DNA from: an uncultured Bacteroidia bacterium
GTDB taxonomy: Bacteria > Bacteroidota > Bacteroidia > Bacteroidales > UBA932
Length of the DNA stretch: 64,000 bases
NCBI GenBank assembly: GCA_902762435.1
Contig: CACWOH010000002.1
Span: 1 to 64,000 of the forward strand
Reading direction: 5' to 3'
The notes under the pieces are model-generated. The model searched no databases. It saw only the letters and a program-made list of their open reading frames with translations, and had not been told where the DNA came from. Position numbers and translations under genes: made by a program. Shown here one piece after another: positions 16,285 through 26,321 of the stretch (the first letter of the stretch is position 1; each line of letters starts with the position of its first letter).

Positions 16285-17260
16285 GCAGGCTGTCCTCCCG
16301 CAGGCGCTCCAGATAAACGGTGGGCGTCTCTCCCATGTTCAGCTTGAAGGCCATGTTGAAACTGACCGTCGAGTGGAACCCGCACATCATCGCCAGGTTG
16401 ATCATCTTCAGGGAATGGTCCTTCCGCATCAGCTCCAGGGCATACTGCACCCGGTAGTAATTGACGAACTGGCAGAAGTTCCGCCCGGACAGGATGTTGA
16501 TCGTGCGGGACAGGTACGACTTGTTCGTGAACGTCGCCGACGCGAGGTCCATCAGGTTGAAGTCCGGGTCCAGGTAGGGCCGCTTCTGCTCCATCACGTC
16601 CACCACCCGCTCGTACAGGTGCGACATCTTCTTTACGTCCTCATCCTTCTGCCCCGCCTGGGGCGGGACCGGACGCAGGTTGCCCTTGAGCAGGTTCTTG
16701 ATTTCCAGCTCCTTGGCCCGGCTGAGGAAGAGGGTCCTGCCGGAGCTCTCCCGCACCGCCAGCAGGACGTACAGCACGGCCGCAAGCGGCAGCAGCGCCC
16801 ATCCCGCCCAGGCCGGCGCTTCCGTGCCCGGGAAGGCCGCCACGAGCAGGTACAGCGCCAGGGAATAACTGTTCCGCGCGTGGTTCTCGATGCCGTGCCA
16901 GAGCGCGAACTGACGGAACAGCGGGCCCAGGCGGGAATACAGCAACACGCTGCGCAGCACCAGGAAAGCGCCCTGCACTGCCAGGACGCCGGGCAGCCAC
17001 GCGCGTGGGGAAAGCCCCGCCAGCACACCGGCCGCGCAGACGGCCAGCGCCCCGAGGGCGAAACGGAACGACAGCGCCACCCCCTCGTCAGCGACCGGGA
17101 GCAGCAGGAGTACGGCACACGCCGCCAACAGGCCCGCCGCCCAGGTTCCCGGTCCGGCCGGCCCGCCCGCGCACAGGGCCGCAGCCGGCGGCAGCGCTAG
17201 GCAGCAGCCGGAAATCGTGCATATGCAGCGGTGCAGGGAAATTTTAACCTTTTTCTTCAT
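16277..17260 (-). CDS. Membrane-bound AraC-family transcriptional regulator
   Basis: 327 aa from the ATG at 17260; the frame upstream begins with a TTG that lies inside the -7 box and is not used. Residues ~15-170 contain about five hydrophobic helices. A linker follows, then a C-terminal AraC/XylS domain (~225-325) with two helix-turn-helix units (FNLMDLASATFTNKSYLSRTINI and HSLKMINLAMMCGFHSTVSFNMAFK), ending in the usual GETPTVYLERLR. It probably senses a membrane or envelope signal and regulates transcription from the membrane. No sensor domain is recognisable, and the target genes are unknown. Confidence 0.85.
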   Translation of the reverse strand: MKKKVKISLHRCICTISGCCLALPPAAALCAGGPAGPGTWAAGLLAACAVLLLLPVADEGVALSFRFALGALAVCAAGVLAGLSPRAWLPGVLAVQGAFLVLRSVLLYSRLGPLFRQFALWHGIENHARNSYSLALYLLVAAFPGTEAPAWAGWALLPLAAVLYVLLAVRESSGRTLFLSRAKELEIKNLLKGNLRPVPPQAGQKDEDVKKMSHLYERVVDVMEQKRPYLDPDFNLMDLASATFTNKSYLSRTINILSGRNFCQFVNYYRVQYALELMRKDHSLKMINLAMMCGFHSTVSFNMAFKLNMGETPTVYLERLREDSLLK

Positions 17261-17278
17261 CCGCCAGTCTTTCGCGGA

Positions 17279-17286
17279 CAAAGATA
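17279..17286 (-). promoter_or_regulatory. -7 box of the AraC-family gene
   Basis: TATCTTTG on the minus strand, 18 bases before the ATG. Its presence argues against the upstream TTG start. The region upstream is taken up by the yitT terminator hairpin, and no -33 is seen. Confidence 0.55.
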
Positions 17287-17294
17287 GACAAGAA

Positions 17295-17322
17295 CCCCGT
17301 CCCGGAAGGGGTCGGGACGGGG
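17295..17322 (-). terminator. Terminator after the yitT pair
   Basis: A 10-base-pair stem CCCCGTCCCG / CGGGACGGGG around an 8-base loop, followed on the minus strand by TTCTTGTCTATCTTTG. It ends the long leftward operon that begins at 23803. Confidence 0.75.
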
Positions 17323-17356
17323 GTAAGGGACGAAAATATATCTTTTCGGTACGGGA

Positions 17357-18295
17357 TTATTTCTTACTACCCGTTTTAAACTTGTCAAACCCCTTTCCAT
17401 ACACCCCGGTGACAGAGGAAACGGAGATGAAAGCGTTCGGGTCGATGGCATTGATATACTTCAGGAACACGTTGAGGTCCGTCTTGCGCGTGATCACCAT
17501 CACGACTTCCGTATCCTGCTTGGTGTACCAGCCCCGGGCGGTGAGCACCGTAACGCCGCGGTGCAGGTCGCGGGTGATCGCATCGGCGATCTCGGCGTGC
17601 TTGGGCGAAAGGATGAAAATCTGCACCGACTGGCGGGAACCGGACAGGTACAGGTCCAGCACCGTGCTGACGATGGTGATCAGGATGAAACCGTACACCA
17701 CCGTCGTGATCTTGTCCGGCCAGGCCATCAGGGTGCCGTCGGGCATGTACGAAGGGACCAGGAGCGAGGACAGGATGATGACTGCATCCGAAATCAGGAT
17801 GACCCGGCCCGGGGACACGTTGCGGTACTTGTTGATGATCAGCGCGATAATGTCCGTTCCGCCGGTGCTGCCCCCCTGCGAGATGGACAGTCCGATGCCG
17901 ACGCCCACGATGATGCCGCCCATGAAGGTGCACATGAGCTTGCCGTTGTCCAGGGCCAGCAGCCGGATGATCTCCTGCGGGAAGATCCCCTGCCCCACGT
18001 TGAGGGCGACGGAAGTCAGCAGGATGGCATAGACGGACTTGGCCCCGAAACTGCGCCCGAGGGTGAAGAGCGCGGCGACCAGCAGGGCGGCATTGACCAC
18101 GAAATAGGTGTAGCCGATCTTGACCGCGCCCCCCGTCGCATACTGCACGATGGAGCCGAGACCGGTCACGCCGCCGCCAATCATGTTGTTGGGAATCAGG
18201 AAGATGATCCACCCCGTCACGTACATCAGCACGCCGAGGGTAATCAGGGCATACTCCTTGACGGAAGTCCAGAAAGCCTTATTGAACAAGTTCAT
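17357..18295 (-). CDS. YitT family membrane protein (copy 1)
   Basis: 312-aa member of the YitT family (DUF161 membrane region plus C-terminal DUF2179). About six hydrophobic segments occupy residues ~10-195. They include the signature GGGVTGL after IPNNMIGGG and the [13 protein letters not shown] loop. The soluble ~95-residue C-terminal domain contains LHRGVTVLTARGWYTK. Function is unknown for the family. Its start overlaps the 3' end of the upstream paralogue by 17 bases, and the two proteins align over their full length, so this is a tandem duplication kept inside an operon. Confidence 0.93.
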   Translation of the reverse strand: MNLFNKAFWTSVKEYALITLGVLMYVTGWIIFLIPNNMIGGGVTGLGSIVQYATGGAVKIGYTYFVVNAALLVAALFTLGRSFGAKSVYAILLTSVALNVGQGIFPQEIIRLLALDNGKLMCTFMGGIIVGVGIGLSISQGGSTGGTDIIALIINKYRNVSPGRVILISDAVIILSSLLVPSYMPDGTLMAWPDKITTVVYGFILITIVSTVLDLYLSGSRQSVQIFILSPKHAEIADAITRDLHRGVTVLTARGWYTKQDTEVVMVITRKTDLNVFLKYINAIDPNAFISVSSVTGVYGKGFDKFKTGSKK

Positions 18296-19217
18296 CGTTT
18301 TTCCGTTTCTTCTTTTTAATACTCACACCCGTCTTGATCTCATCGAAGCCCTCCCCGTAAACGTTCCGCGTCGGGGAAATGGACATAAAAGCACGCGGAT
18401 CAAGGTCCTTGATGACCCGGGTCAGTTCCGAGAGTTCCTTCTGGCCCACGAGGATCAGCAGGACGTTCTTGTCCGTCTTGGTGAACCAGCCCTGGGCCTT
18501 GAGCACCGTCACGCCGCGGTTCATGTTCCGGATGATATGGTCGGCGATCTGCTCGTACTTCTGCGAGAATACCAGCAGCTGGCAGGAAGAGCGTTTGCCT
18601 CCCACGACGATGTCGATCACGAGCGAGAAAATCACCACCTCCACGAGGCCGTAACACATATCGGAGAAGGTCTTCTCCGGCAGGAACAGCAGCAGGGCGC
18701 AGATTACCACGTCCGACAGCAGGAACACCGTGCTCAGCGACACCGGCCAGTACTTGTTGACCATCAGCGCGATGATGTCCGTTCCGCCGGTGCTGCCGCC
18801 GTAACGCAGGACGATCCCGAGTCCCACGGACTCGAACACGCCGGCTACGACCGGGATCAGCAGCCGCTCTTCCATATAGAAGAAGGAGCCGGGGATGGCG
18901 TGAAGGACTTCCGTTTTCGAGAGGATCTGCATCGCGACGCTGGACATCACGATGCACCAGATGGTCTTGAAACCGAAGCCGATGCCCATCGCGATCACGG
19001 CGACGATGATCAGCAGCGCATTGATCGCGAAATAGGAGTACTGCGCCGGAATCGCTCCGCCCGTGGCGTACTGGATGATGGTACAGAGGCCCATCATGCC
19101 GCCGGCGGACATGCCGTTGGGAATCATGAAGCATTCCCAGGCCACCGTGAAGATAAAGCAGGCCAGGGTCAGGGTCAGGTACTCCCAAATGGTATGGTAA
19201 ACAGCCTTCCGGGTCAT
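18279..19217 (-). CDS. YitT family membrane protein (copy 2)
   Basis: 312 aa from the ATG at 19217, which overlaps the leuS stop (ATGA); the frame stays open further upstream inside leuS. Same architecture as copy 1: membrane region with [13 protein letters not shown] and [17 protein letters not shown], then the DUF2179-like domain with [15 protein letters not shown]. The C-terminus ends in a Lys/Arg-rich tail absent from copy 1. Sequence divergence from copy 1 is substantial, so the duplication is old and the paralogues may have separate roles or form a heteromer. Confidence 0.92.
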   Translation of the reverse strand: MTRKAVYHTIWEYLTLTLACFIFTVAWECFMIPNGMSAGGMMGLCTIIQYATGGAIPAQYSYFAINALLIIVAVIAMGIGFGFKTIWCIVMSSVAMQILSKTEVLHAIPGSFFYMEERLLIPVVAGVFESVGLGIVLRYGGSTGGTDIIALMVNKYWPVSLSTVFLLSDVVICALLLFLPEKTFSDMCYGLVEVVIFSLVIDIVVGGKRSSCQLLVFSQKYEQIADHIIRNMNRGVTVLKAQGWFTKTDKNVLLILVGQKELSELTRVIKDLDPRAFMSISPTRNVYGEGFDEIKTGVSIKKKKRKNDELVQ

Positions 19218-21949
19218 TTCAGGACGATGTTGATAATCCTGCCGGGAACGACGACGACCTTGACGATCTGCTTGTCGCCGACCCATTTGGCCGTCTGCTC
19301 CATGGCGCGCACGGCGGCCTCCACCTCGGCGGGGGAAGCGCTGCGCGGCAGGTCCACGGTAAAACGCATCTTGCCGCCGAACTGCACCGGATAGGTGACG
19401 TTGTCTTCCGCCGTGTAGGCGGCGACGTATTCGGGGAAACGCGCGTCGCAGATGCTGCCTTCGTGGCCGAGCAGGTGCCAGAGTTCCTCGGTGATGTGCG
19501 GGGCGAATGGCGAGAGGAGCACGGCGAGCGGCTCCAGGATCTCGCGCTTGTGGCAGTCGAGCGCCGTCAGGTCGCCCACGGCGATCATAAAGGCGCTGAT
19601 GGTCGTGTTGTAGGAGAAGTTCTCGATGTCCTCCTGCTCCTTGCCGATCAGCTTGTGCAGGGCCTTGAGCTCCTCCGGGGAGGCCTTCTCGTCCGTAACG
19701 CAGAAGCCGTCGCGGCTGGCGTACAGGCGCCAGAACTTCTTCAGGAAACGCGCCACGCCGTCGATGCCCTTGGTATCCCAGGGCTTGCTCTGCTCGAGCG
19801 GGCCCAGGAACATCTCATAGAGCCGGAGCGTGTCGGCGCCGTAGGTGTCGCAGATGACGTCGGGGTTGACGACGTTGTACATCGACTTGCTCATCTTCTC
19901 CACGGCCCAGCCGCAGATGTATTCGCCGTCCTCGAGGATGAACTCCGCGTCCGCGAAATCGGGCCGCCAGGCGCGGAAGGCCTCCAGGTCGAGCCGGTCG
20001 TTCCGCACGAGGCTGATGTCCACGTGGATCTCGGTGGTCTCATACTTATCCTTCAGGCCGGCGGAGACGAAGGTGTTCGTGCCCACGATGCGGTACACGA
20101 AGCTGGAGCGGCCCTGGATCATGCCCTGGTTGATCAGCTTGCGGAACGGCTCGTCCTCGCACACATAGCCGCGGTCATAGAGGAACTTGTTCCAGAAGCG
20201 GGAATAGATCAGGTGGCCCGTAGCGTGCTCGGTGCCGCCGATGTACAGGTCCACGTTGCGCCAGTAGGCATCCGCCTCCGGGCTGACGAGCGCTTCCTCG
20301 TTGTGCGGGTCCATATAGCGCAGGTAGTAGGCGCTGGAGCCCGCGAAACCGGGCATCGTGCTCTTCTCCAGCGGGCACCCCCCATAGGTCCAGTCCTTCG
20401 CGCGGGACAGCGGCGGCTGTCCGTCCGGGGACGGCTTGAAGGAATCGATCTCGGGCAGGCGCAGCGGCAGCGCGGACAGCGGCAGCGGCGTGGGAATGCC
20501 GTCCTTGTAGCAGATCGGGAACGGTTCGCCCCAGTAGCGCTGGCGCGAGAAGATGGCGTCGCGCAGGCGGTAGTTGGTCTTGCGCCGGCCGAGTCCGTGG
20601 GCCTCGACATAATCCTTGGCGGCCTCGATGGCCTCCTTCACGCTCATTCCGTTCAGGAAGCCGGAATTGCACATGACACCTTCCTTGGCGTCTACGCTCT
20701 GCTCGCTTACATCCGCCCCCTCGATGACGGGGACGATCGGCAGGCCGAACTTCTTCGCGAATGCGTAGTCGCGGCTGTCGTGGGCCGGCACGGCCATGAT
20801 GGCGCCGGTGCCGTAACCCGCGAGGACATATTCGGAAATCCAGACGGGCACCTTCTCCCCCGTGACCGGGTTGATGCCATAGGAGCCGGAGAACACGCCC
20901 GTGACCGTCTTGGTCTCGGCGATACGCTCACGCTCCGTCTTGGTTTTCACATACTTGAGGTATTCCGCCACCTCGGCTTTGCGGTCCGCGGCGGTCAGGC
21001 TTTCGACCAGCTCGCTCTCCGGAGCGAGGACCATGAAGGTCACGCCGTAGATGGTGTCCGCGCGGGTGGTGAAGATCGTCACCGGCAGCTCGCGCCCGTC
21101 ACAGACGGTGTTGAAGACCATTTCGGTGCCCTCGGAACGGCCGATCCAGTTGCGCTGCATCTCCTTCAGGGAGTCGGTCCAGTCCAGGCTCTCCAGCGAA
21201 TCGAGCAGGCGGGCCGCATAGGCCGACACGCGCAGCTGCCACTGCGTCATCTTCTTCTGTTCCACCGGGAAACCGCCGCGTACGCTCAGGCCGTCCTTGA
21301 CTTCGTCGTTGGCCAGCACGGTGCCGAGCCCTTCGCACCAGTTGACGGAGGTCTCGCCCTGATAGGCGATGCGCCAGCGCATCAGGATGTCGGATTTCTC
21401 CTTGTCGGAAGCGGCCTTCCAGCGCTCCGGCGTCACGTCGTCATAGCCGGTGGTCTCGAGGCGAGCAACCAGCTCGGAGATAGGACGGGCCTTGTCCTGG
21501 TCCGGATCGTACCAGCTGTCGAACATCTGCAGGAAGGCCCACTGCGTCCACTTGTAGTAGCCGGGGTCGCAGGTGCGCACCTCCCGTTCCCAGTCATAGC
21601 TGAAGCCGATGCGGTCCAGCTGCTCGCGGTAGCGCGCGATGTTCTTTTCGGTGGTGATCTCGGGGTGCTGCCCGGTCTGGATGGCGTACTGCTCGGCCGG
21701 CAGGCCGAAGGCGTCATAACCCATCGGGTGCAGGACGTTGAAGCCCCGCAGGCGCTTGTAGCGGGAGAAGATGTCGCTGGCGATGTAGCCCAGCGGGTGG
21801 CCTACGTGAAGTCCGGCGCCGGACGGGTAAGGGAACATGTCCAGCACGTAGAATTTCGGCTTCGCGGGATCCTCCGTGACCTTGAAAGTCTTGTTTTCGG
21901 CCCACCAGGCCTGCCATTTCCGTTCAATTGACTGAAAATCGTAATCCAT
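19214..21949 (-). CDS. leuS: Leucyl-tRNA synthetase
   Basis: 911-aa class I synthetase. The start at 21949 ([16 protein letters not shown]) matches the LeuRS N-terminus; the open frame upstream is only readthrough in the neighbouring gene. HIGH motif: HVGHP near residues 48-52. A CP1 editing domain lies at ~220-420 ([18 protein letters not shown] and the [13 protein letters not shown] region). KMSKS appears as [14 protein letters not shown], followed by the anticodon-binding domain. It is translated 8 bases after the M28-like gene and overlaps yitT copy 2 by 4 bases. Confidence 0.97.
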   Translation of the reverse strand: MDYDFQSIERKWQAWWAENKTFKVTEDPAKPKFYVLDMFPYPSGAGLHVGHPLGYIASDIFSRYKRLRGFNVLHPMGYDAFGLPAEQYAIQTGQHPEITTEKNIARYREQLDRIGFSYDWEREVRTCDPGYYKWTQWAFLQMFDSWYDPDQDKARPISELVARLETTGYDDVTPERWKAASDKEKSDILMRWRIAYQGETSVNWCEGLGTVLANDEVKDGLSVRGGFPVEQKKMTQWQLRVSAYAARLLDSLESLDWTDSLKEMQRNWIGRSEGTEMVFNTVCDGRELPVTIFTTRADTIYGVTFMVLAPESELVESLTAADRKAEVAEYLKYVKTKTERERIAETKTVTGVFSGSYGINPVTGEKVPVWISEYVLAGYGTGAIMAVPAHDSRDYAFAKKFGLPIVPVIEGADVSEQSVDAKEGVMCNSGFLNGMSVKEAIEAAKDYVEAHGLGRRKTNYRLRDAIFSRQRYWGEPFPICYKDGIPTPLPLSALPLRLPEIDSFKPSPDGQPPLSRAKDWTYGGCPLEKSTMPGFAGSSAYYLRYMDPHNEEALVSPEADAYWRNVDLYIGGTEHATGHLIYSRFWNKFLYDRGYVCEDEPFRKLINQGMIQGRSSFVYRIVGTNTFVSAGLKDKYETTEIHVDISLVRNDRLDLEAFRAWRPDFADAEFILEDGEYICGWAVEKMSKSMYNVVNPDVICDTYGADTLRLYEMFLGPLEQSKPWDTKGIDGVARFLKKFWRLYASRDGFCVTDEKASPEELKALHKLIGKEQEDIENFSYNTTISAFMIAVGDLTALDCHKREILEPLAVLLSPFAPHITEELWHLLGHEGSICDARFPEYVAAYTAEDNVTYPVQFGGKMRFTVDLPRSASPAEVEAAVRAMEQTAKWVGDKQIVKVVVVPGRIINIVLK

Positions 21950-21957
21950 ATCTGTGT

Positions 21958-23283
21958 CTATCTTTTCTTTCTTCTTTCCAGGCGGAACTCCACCCAGACC
22001 GACATCGCGGTCTTCACCTTCTTTCCGCGCAGCTCGCCGGCGCGCCAGTCCGGCGACGAGGACACGACGCGCACGGCCTCGGCGTCCAGGCGCGGGTCCA
22101 CCCCGCGGGACACCTTCACGTCCGTGACCTTGCCCTTCTCGTTGATGATGAAATCCACCAGCACGCGCCCCTGCACGCCCTCCTCCACGCAAGAAGCGGG
22201 ATAGCGGAGGTACACATAGACCCAGCGCCGCAGGAATTCCGCGGGATCGGTGGAGCGGAAGAAGGTCGGGCGCACGTCGAGGTCGATCAGCGAGACGACG
22301 TCCTTCGCCGCACCGCGGTTTTCGTACTCGTCGTCCCGGAAGGCCGGCTTGCGCCCGTTCGCGAGGGCCAGGCAGAAGTGGTAGATGTATTCCAGTTCGC
22401 GCTCCATGTCGTCATATTCCAGGATGGAGGCGACGTCGCGGTCGGTGTTGTATTCCGGATACATGCCGGTCGTGAACAGCACGGAGGGGATTTCCTCCGC
22501 ATAGAAGATGCGGTGGTCCGAGGATACGGGCTCCAGGCTCACGATCTCGGGCTTGACCGGCTGCAGGCTGCCGTTGACTTCCGTGATCAGGTGGTTCAGG
22601 TCCGGGTTGGAAGAGGAGAAGGCATAGAAGCCGGAGGAGCCGGTCCCGACCATGTCCAGGTTCACCATCGCGTCGATCTTCTCCTTGCCGTTGAAGGACC
22701 GGTTCAGGAAATACCAGGCGCCGGCGCCCGTCTCCAGCGAGGAGCCGAATGCGGCGATGACCACCGATCGCTTCAGCAGCACGCGGTTCGTGGAGAGCAT
22801 CTTCGCCAACTGCAGGAGCATCGCGAGCCCGGAGGCGTTGCCGTTGGCGCCGCAGTAGATCCGCTCGCGCGGCTCGCCGTTCACCAGCATTTCCATCCGG
22901 CCGAGGTTGTCCAGCCGGGCGCCGATGACGATGTAGTGCTCGCGCAGGGCGGCGTCGTAGCCGGGGATGAAGCCGATGACGTTGCGTGAGGTGAGCGTGT
23001 CGCCGGCTTCCTGCTTCAGGCCGAAGAGGTCCCCTTCCGGGCCGCCGAGCACCTCGACCCCATAGGAGACGAGCTTGTCGGCGATGTAGGCGGCGGCCTC
23101 GAGCTCCCCTTCCGAACCGGCCTTGCGGCCCTCCCGGGCGGGAGAGGCGAGATACGCCACGTGTTCCTTCATCGCGGAGACGGCGTCGCTGTCTTCCAGC
23201 GCCCCGTACGGAGTCCGGTATTGCGCGCCGGCGAAGAAGGCCGCCAGGCACAGCAGGCTGAGTGTCACGATTCCTTTCCGCAT
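21958..23283 (-). CDS. Degenerate M28 peptidase-like protein fused to a TonB C-terminal domain
   Basis: 441 aa with a signal peptide (cleavage near AFFAGA). Residues ~35-310 follow the M28 (aminopeptidase Y/S) fold, but the metal-site residues are changed. The first His is Arg123 (GARLDN for GAHxD), the bridging Asp of GADDNASG is Asn147-Gly148 (GANGNAS), and the catalytic Glu pair is Leu183-Glu184. D210 (NLDMVG) and H257 (SDHR) remain. Residues ~355-441 are a TonB_C domain ([18 protein letters not shown]). It is probably a non-catalytic periplasmic binding protein. In operon: 4 bases after the SPOR gene and 8 before leuS. Confidence 0.82.
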   Translation of the reverse strand: MRKGIVTLSLLCLAAFFAGAQYRTPYGALEDSDAVSAMKEHVAYLASPAREGRKAGSEGELEAAAYIADKLVSYGVEVLGGPEGDLFGLKQEAGDTLTSRNVIGFIPGYDAALREHYIVIGARLDNLGRMEMLVNGEPRERIYCGANGNASGLAMLLQLAKMLSTNRVLLKRSVVIAAFGSSLETGAGAWYFLNRSFNGKEKIDAMVNLDMVGTGSSGFYAFSSSNPDLNHLITEVNGSLQPVKPEIVSLEPVSSDHRIFYAEEIPSVLFTTGMYPEYNTDRDVASILEYDDMERELEYIYHFCLALANGRKPAFRDDEYENRGAAKDVVSLIDLDVRPTFFRSTDPAEFLRRWVYVYLRYPASCVEEGVQGRVLVDFIINEKGKVTDVKVSRGVDPRLDAEAVRVVSSSPDWRAGELRGKKVKTAMSVWVEFRLERRKKR

Positions 23284-23287
23284 GGCG

Positions 23288-23803
23288 CTATTCGTTGTTG
23301 AGAATCCAGGCGTCCTTGGGGCAGAAGCGCTCGCTGCGCAGCTTCCTCAAAGAAGCGTACACCTCCGTCAGGCTGTTGGAAGGGCAGACGCCCACGGCGA
23401 TGAAGCCGTTGCGGAACGGGATCCGCGTGGCCGGATAGCCGGCCTGCTCCGCCTTGCCGGCCTGCCTTTCGGCATTCGCCGGAGAACTGAAGGAGCCGAT
23501 CATCACGTAATAGCGGTACGGCAGGTCGTAGCCGCGGCTGGTGGCGAGCTGGCGCGTGGAAACCATCGATTCCTTGGCGTTCCGCAGGGAATCCAGGGTC
23601 GCCAGGGAATCCGATATCTGCTTCTGGACCAACTTCAGGGAGTCCAGCCGGCGCTGATGCGCCTCGGCCTCCCGCTCGATCCGCAGGCGTTTCGCCTCGA
23701 TGTCCCGGGACGTGGGACGGCCGGCCAGCTGGCGGAAGAAATCACACCCTCCCAGCAGGCAGATCGAGGCGGCCAGCGCCGCTATGGCCATTATTCTTTT
23801 CAT
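23288..23803 (-). CDS. SPOR-domain lipoprotein
   Basis: 171 aa. A lipoprotein signal ends at Cys20 (LLGGC). Residues ~38-75 form a charged coiled coil (KRLRIEREAEAHQRRLDSLKLVQ), and ~95-170 form a SPOR-like domain (YYVMIGSFSSPANAERQAGKAEQAGYPA). SPOR domains bind denuded glycan strands at division sites. This is the first gene of the operon continuing through the M28-like gene, leuS and the two yitT genes. The promoter at 23811-23841 leaves a leader of only about 7 bases. Confidence 0.85.
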   Translation of the reverse strand: MKRIMAIAALAASICLLGGCDFFRQLAGRPTSRDIEAKRLRIEREAEAHQRRLDSLKLVQKQISDSLATLDSLRNAKESMVSTRQLATSRGYDLPYRYYVMIGSFSSPANAERQAGKAEQAGYPATRIPFRNGFIAVGVCPSNSLTEVYASLRKLRSERFCPKDAWILNNE

Positions 23804-23810
23804 AATCCCG

Positions 23811-23841
23811 CAAATTTACCAATTTTCTTATATTTGCACAA
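23811..23841 (-). promoter_or_regulatory. Promoter of the SPOR-M28-leuS-yitT operon
   Basis: Minus-strand TTGT (23838-23841), a 19-base spacer, then TAAATTTG (23811-23818), 7 bases from the ATG. It interleaves with the divergent promoter box of the CapA-like gene. Confidence 0.65.
23829..23836 (+). promoter_or_regulatory. -7 box of the CapA-like gene
   Basis: TATATTTG, 9 bases before the ATG. It lies inside the spacer of the opposite promoter, so the two units probably compete for polymerase. Confidence 0.55.
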
Positions 23842-23845
23842 TCCT

Positions 23846-24964
23846 ATGAAAGCGAAGCTGCCCATACTCCTCCTCCTGTCGCTGCTTTCCGCCGGCGAAA
23901 CCGCGGCGCAGCGCCCCCGCTACTCCTTCACGCCCGAACAATATCAAATCCCGTTCCCGAAAAGCGTTCCGAACGCGCCCGACACCGTCAGCGTGGCCAT
24001 CCTCGGCGACGTGATGATGCATTCCCCGCAGTTCTCCCGCGACCACCGCACCTTCCTGGAAAGGATCGCCCCGGCCCTGCGGGAGGCCGATTTCGCGGTG
24101 GCGAACATGGAGTTCACCCTGGGGGGCAAGCCCTATTCCGGCTACCCCGCCTTCTCGGCGCCGGAGTATTTCCCCTGGTACGTTGCGGACGAATGCGGCG
24201 TGGACGTCTTCCTGACGGCGAACAACCACATCCTGGACCGGGGCGCGGCCGGCCTCCGGCGCACGCTCGGCATCTACGACAGCATCCGGGATTCCCTGGG
24301 GGTGATCCAGACCGGAACCGCGCGGGATCCCGCCGAACTGAAGGGGAACTATCCCCTGTTCCTATCCCGCAAGGGCATCCGCATCGCCCTGGTCAACTTC
24401 ACCTACGGGACCAACCTGGGGTCGGACCAGGAATGGCCGAAAGTCAACTACATGCGCAGGGAGGAGGTCGCCGCGGCGATCCGCAGCGCCCGGGAGCAGG
24501 GCGCGGACTTCGTCATCGCCCTGCCGCACTGGGGCACGGAATACCGGCTCCGGCACGACGCCGACCAGGGCAGCTGGGCGGAATGGCTGGCCGCCCAGGG
24601 CGTCGATGCGGTCGTGGGCGCGCACCCGCACGTTGTCCAGGACACCACGCACATCCGGGGCGTGCCCGTCATCTACTCGCTCGGGAACACCGTCTCGAAC
24701 ATGAGCGCCCCCAATACCCGCATCGGGCTGCTGGCCACCCTGCGCTTCGTCAGCGACCCCGTCACCGGCGAGAAGCGCCTGCTGGAACCCCGGCTGCGCT
24801 TCCTCTGGTGCACCCTTCCCGGACGGCTCCTGCCCGACAGTTACGCCACCCTGTTCGTAAAAGAGTGGGCCAACCGCCGAAACGACTGGCTCACTCCTTC
24901 AGATTACGATAATATGATCTCGACATACCGGAACGTCCTGGACGCCACCGGAATCGAGGATTAA
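23846..24964 (+). CDS. CapA/PgsA-like metallophosphatase-fold protein
   Basis: 372 aa from the ATG at 23846 with a signal peptide (LLLLSLLSAGETAAQ), so secreted or periplasmic. The CapA fold motifs are in order: ILGDVMMH, VANMEFTLGG, ANNHILDRG, ALPHWGTEY, VGAHPHVVQ and YSLGN. The Asp/Asn/His residues would bind two metals. CapA/PgsA homologues take part in poly-gamma-glutamate capsule synthesis, but in Bacteroidales many stand alone, and no capsule genes are nearby. Its role here is therefore unassigned. The frame stays open far upstream, but that part is antisense to the M28 and SPOR genes. Confidence 0.88.
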   Translation: MKAKLPILLLLSLLSAGETAAQRPRYSFTPEQYQIPFPKSVPNAPDTVSVAILGDVMMHSPQFSRDHRTFLERIAPALREADFAVANMEFTLGGKPYSGYPAFSAPEYFPWYVADECGVDVFLTANNHILDRGAAGLRRTLGIYDSIRDSLGVIQTGTARDPAELKGNYPLFLSRKGIRIALVNFTYGTNLGSDQEWPKVNYMRREEVAAAIRSAREQGADFVIALPHWGTEYRLRHDADQGSWAEWLAAQGVDAVVGAHPHVVQDTTHIRGVPVIYSLGNTVSNMSAPNTRIGLLATLRFVSDPVTGEKRLLEPRLRFLWCTLPGRLLPDSYATLFVKEWANRRNDWLTPSDYDNMISTYRNVLDATGIED

Positions 24965-24968
24965 GCGG

Positions 24969-26282
24969 CTACTGGGCGAAGCTGGAATACTTGTCGTATT
25001 TCTCCTGATACTCCGCGCCCTCGTTGCGGAAGCGGAAGCAGGCGTTCTTGAGGTATTCGGCGATGCTGCCCTTGGTCTCGTTGTCGGACACCAGGTTGAA
25101 GGCGGTCTCGAACGGCTCGATGCAGGACTTCAGGGTGGACTCGAACTCCTCGATCAGCTTGCTGTACTTGGCGTCGTCCATTTCCTGGGAAGCCGCATCC
25201 TGCAGCTCGACGGCACGGTTGTACAGGAACATACCCTTGCCGATGTAGCCCCACTCGTACTTCGGATTGACCTCGATGGCCTTGTTGTAGGCGGCCAGCG
25301 CTTCCTCGTTCTGACCCAGTTTCTGGCGGGCGTTGCCCTCCACATAGTACAGGGAGGCGTTGTCCGGCTCGTTTTTCTTCGCGTCCTCGAAGAGCTGGAA
25401 CAGGCGGGCGGTGTCTTCGCCGCTGTTCAGGTAGTAGTTGATCAGGCCGATCAGGATGCTCTGGTTCTCGGGGAACTTGTTGAAGCCCTCCTCCAGGAGG
25501 CTCTTGGACTTCTCCTTGTTGCCGAGGTGGTCTTCGACGTCGGCCATCTTGGCATAGGCCTCGCCCTTATCGCCATAATAGTTGTGGCGCACGCCTTCCT
25601 CAAAGAAAGCTTTCGCACGGTTCCAGTCCTGGTTCGTCCAGGCGGTCAGGCCGGCGTTGTAGATGGAGTTGGTGTCCAGCTGGCTGAGCGGAGCGGTGGC
25701 CAAAGCCTTGGCAGCCTTCTCGAAGAGCTCGGAAGCCAGGCCGAAATTACCCATGGTGTAGGCCTTGTAAGCCTCGTCCGTGAACTTGGAGTTGACGGTC
25801 TCGAGACCGGCGGAGATATCCTTGGCCTTCTGGCCGTTGTCCAGTTCGCCGGCCTTGGCGAAAGCGTCGAGCGCCTTTTCCAGGGCATTCTCCACCACGG
25901 GCTGCGTGACTTCGATCAGGGCCAGCTGGCCGGCCTGGTTGAAGTAGTAGTTCTTGTTGGAGAAGACCTGCTTGCGCATCGGCTGGCCGCCGAGCACCAC
26001 TTCGGACTCGGAGACGGGACGCTCGCCGGCGCCGAGGAGCTGCAGCTCCTGGGCGGACATGCCCACCCAGGCGTTGCCGGCCGGCGCGTTGAAGGCGTCG
26101 ATCAGGGTCTGGCCGTACTTGATCCAAGTGGCAGCCTTGGTGTTCTGCTTTGCGTTTTCGGTCGCAGCCTGAGCCTTCTCGACCGCCGATTTGGCGGCCG
26201 CGACGCTCTTGGCATTCTGCGCCTGTGCGTTCACTGCGGACATCGAGGCAGCGATTGCAATGATAGCCAATAACTTTTTCAT
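24969..26282 (-). CDS. Periplasmic TPR-repeat protein
   Basis: 437 aa with a Sec signal peptide (MKKLLAIIAIAASMSAVNAQ). The region after it is Ala/Lys-rich and helical. At least five tetratricopeptide-like units span ~170-400, for example NFGLASELFEKAAKAL, DWNRAKAFFEEGV, and NEEALAAYNKAIEVNPKYEWG. TPR proteins are binding scaffolds, and no enzymatic domain is seen. It lies 39 bases after gyrA on the same strand without a convincing promoter box between them, so it may be cotranscribed with gyrA. It is one of the less GC-skewed, Ala/Glu/Lys-rich proteins here, as expected for an abundant envelope protein. Confidence 0.85.
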   Translation of the reverse strand: MKKLLAIIAIAASMSAVNAQAQNAKSVAAAKSAVEKAQAATENAKQNTKAATWIKYGQTLIDAFNAPAGNAWVGMSAQELQLLGAGERPVSESEVVLGGQPMRKQVFSNKNYYFNQAGQLALIEVTQPVVENALEKALDAFAKAGELDNGQKAKDISAGLETVNSKFTDEAYKAYTMGNFGLASELFEKAAKALATAPLSQLDTNSIYNAGLTAWTNQDWNRAKAFFEEGVRHNYYGDKGEAYAKMADVEDHLGNKEKSKSLLEEGFNKFPENQSILIGLINYYLNSGEDTARLFQLFEDAKKNEPDNASLYYVEGNARQKLGQNEEALAAYNKAIEVNPKYEWGYIGKGMFLYNRAVELQDAASQEMDDAKYSKLIEEFESTLKSCIEPFETAFNLVSDNETKGSIAEYLKNACFRFRNEGAEYQEKYDKYSSFAQ

Positions 26283-26321
26283 CGGATTAGTGTTGATTGT
26301 TAATAATTATTTCAGTTCAAA

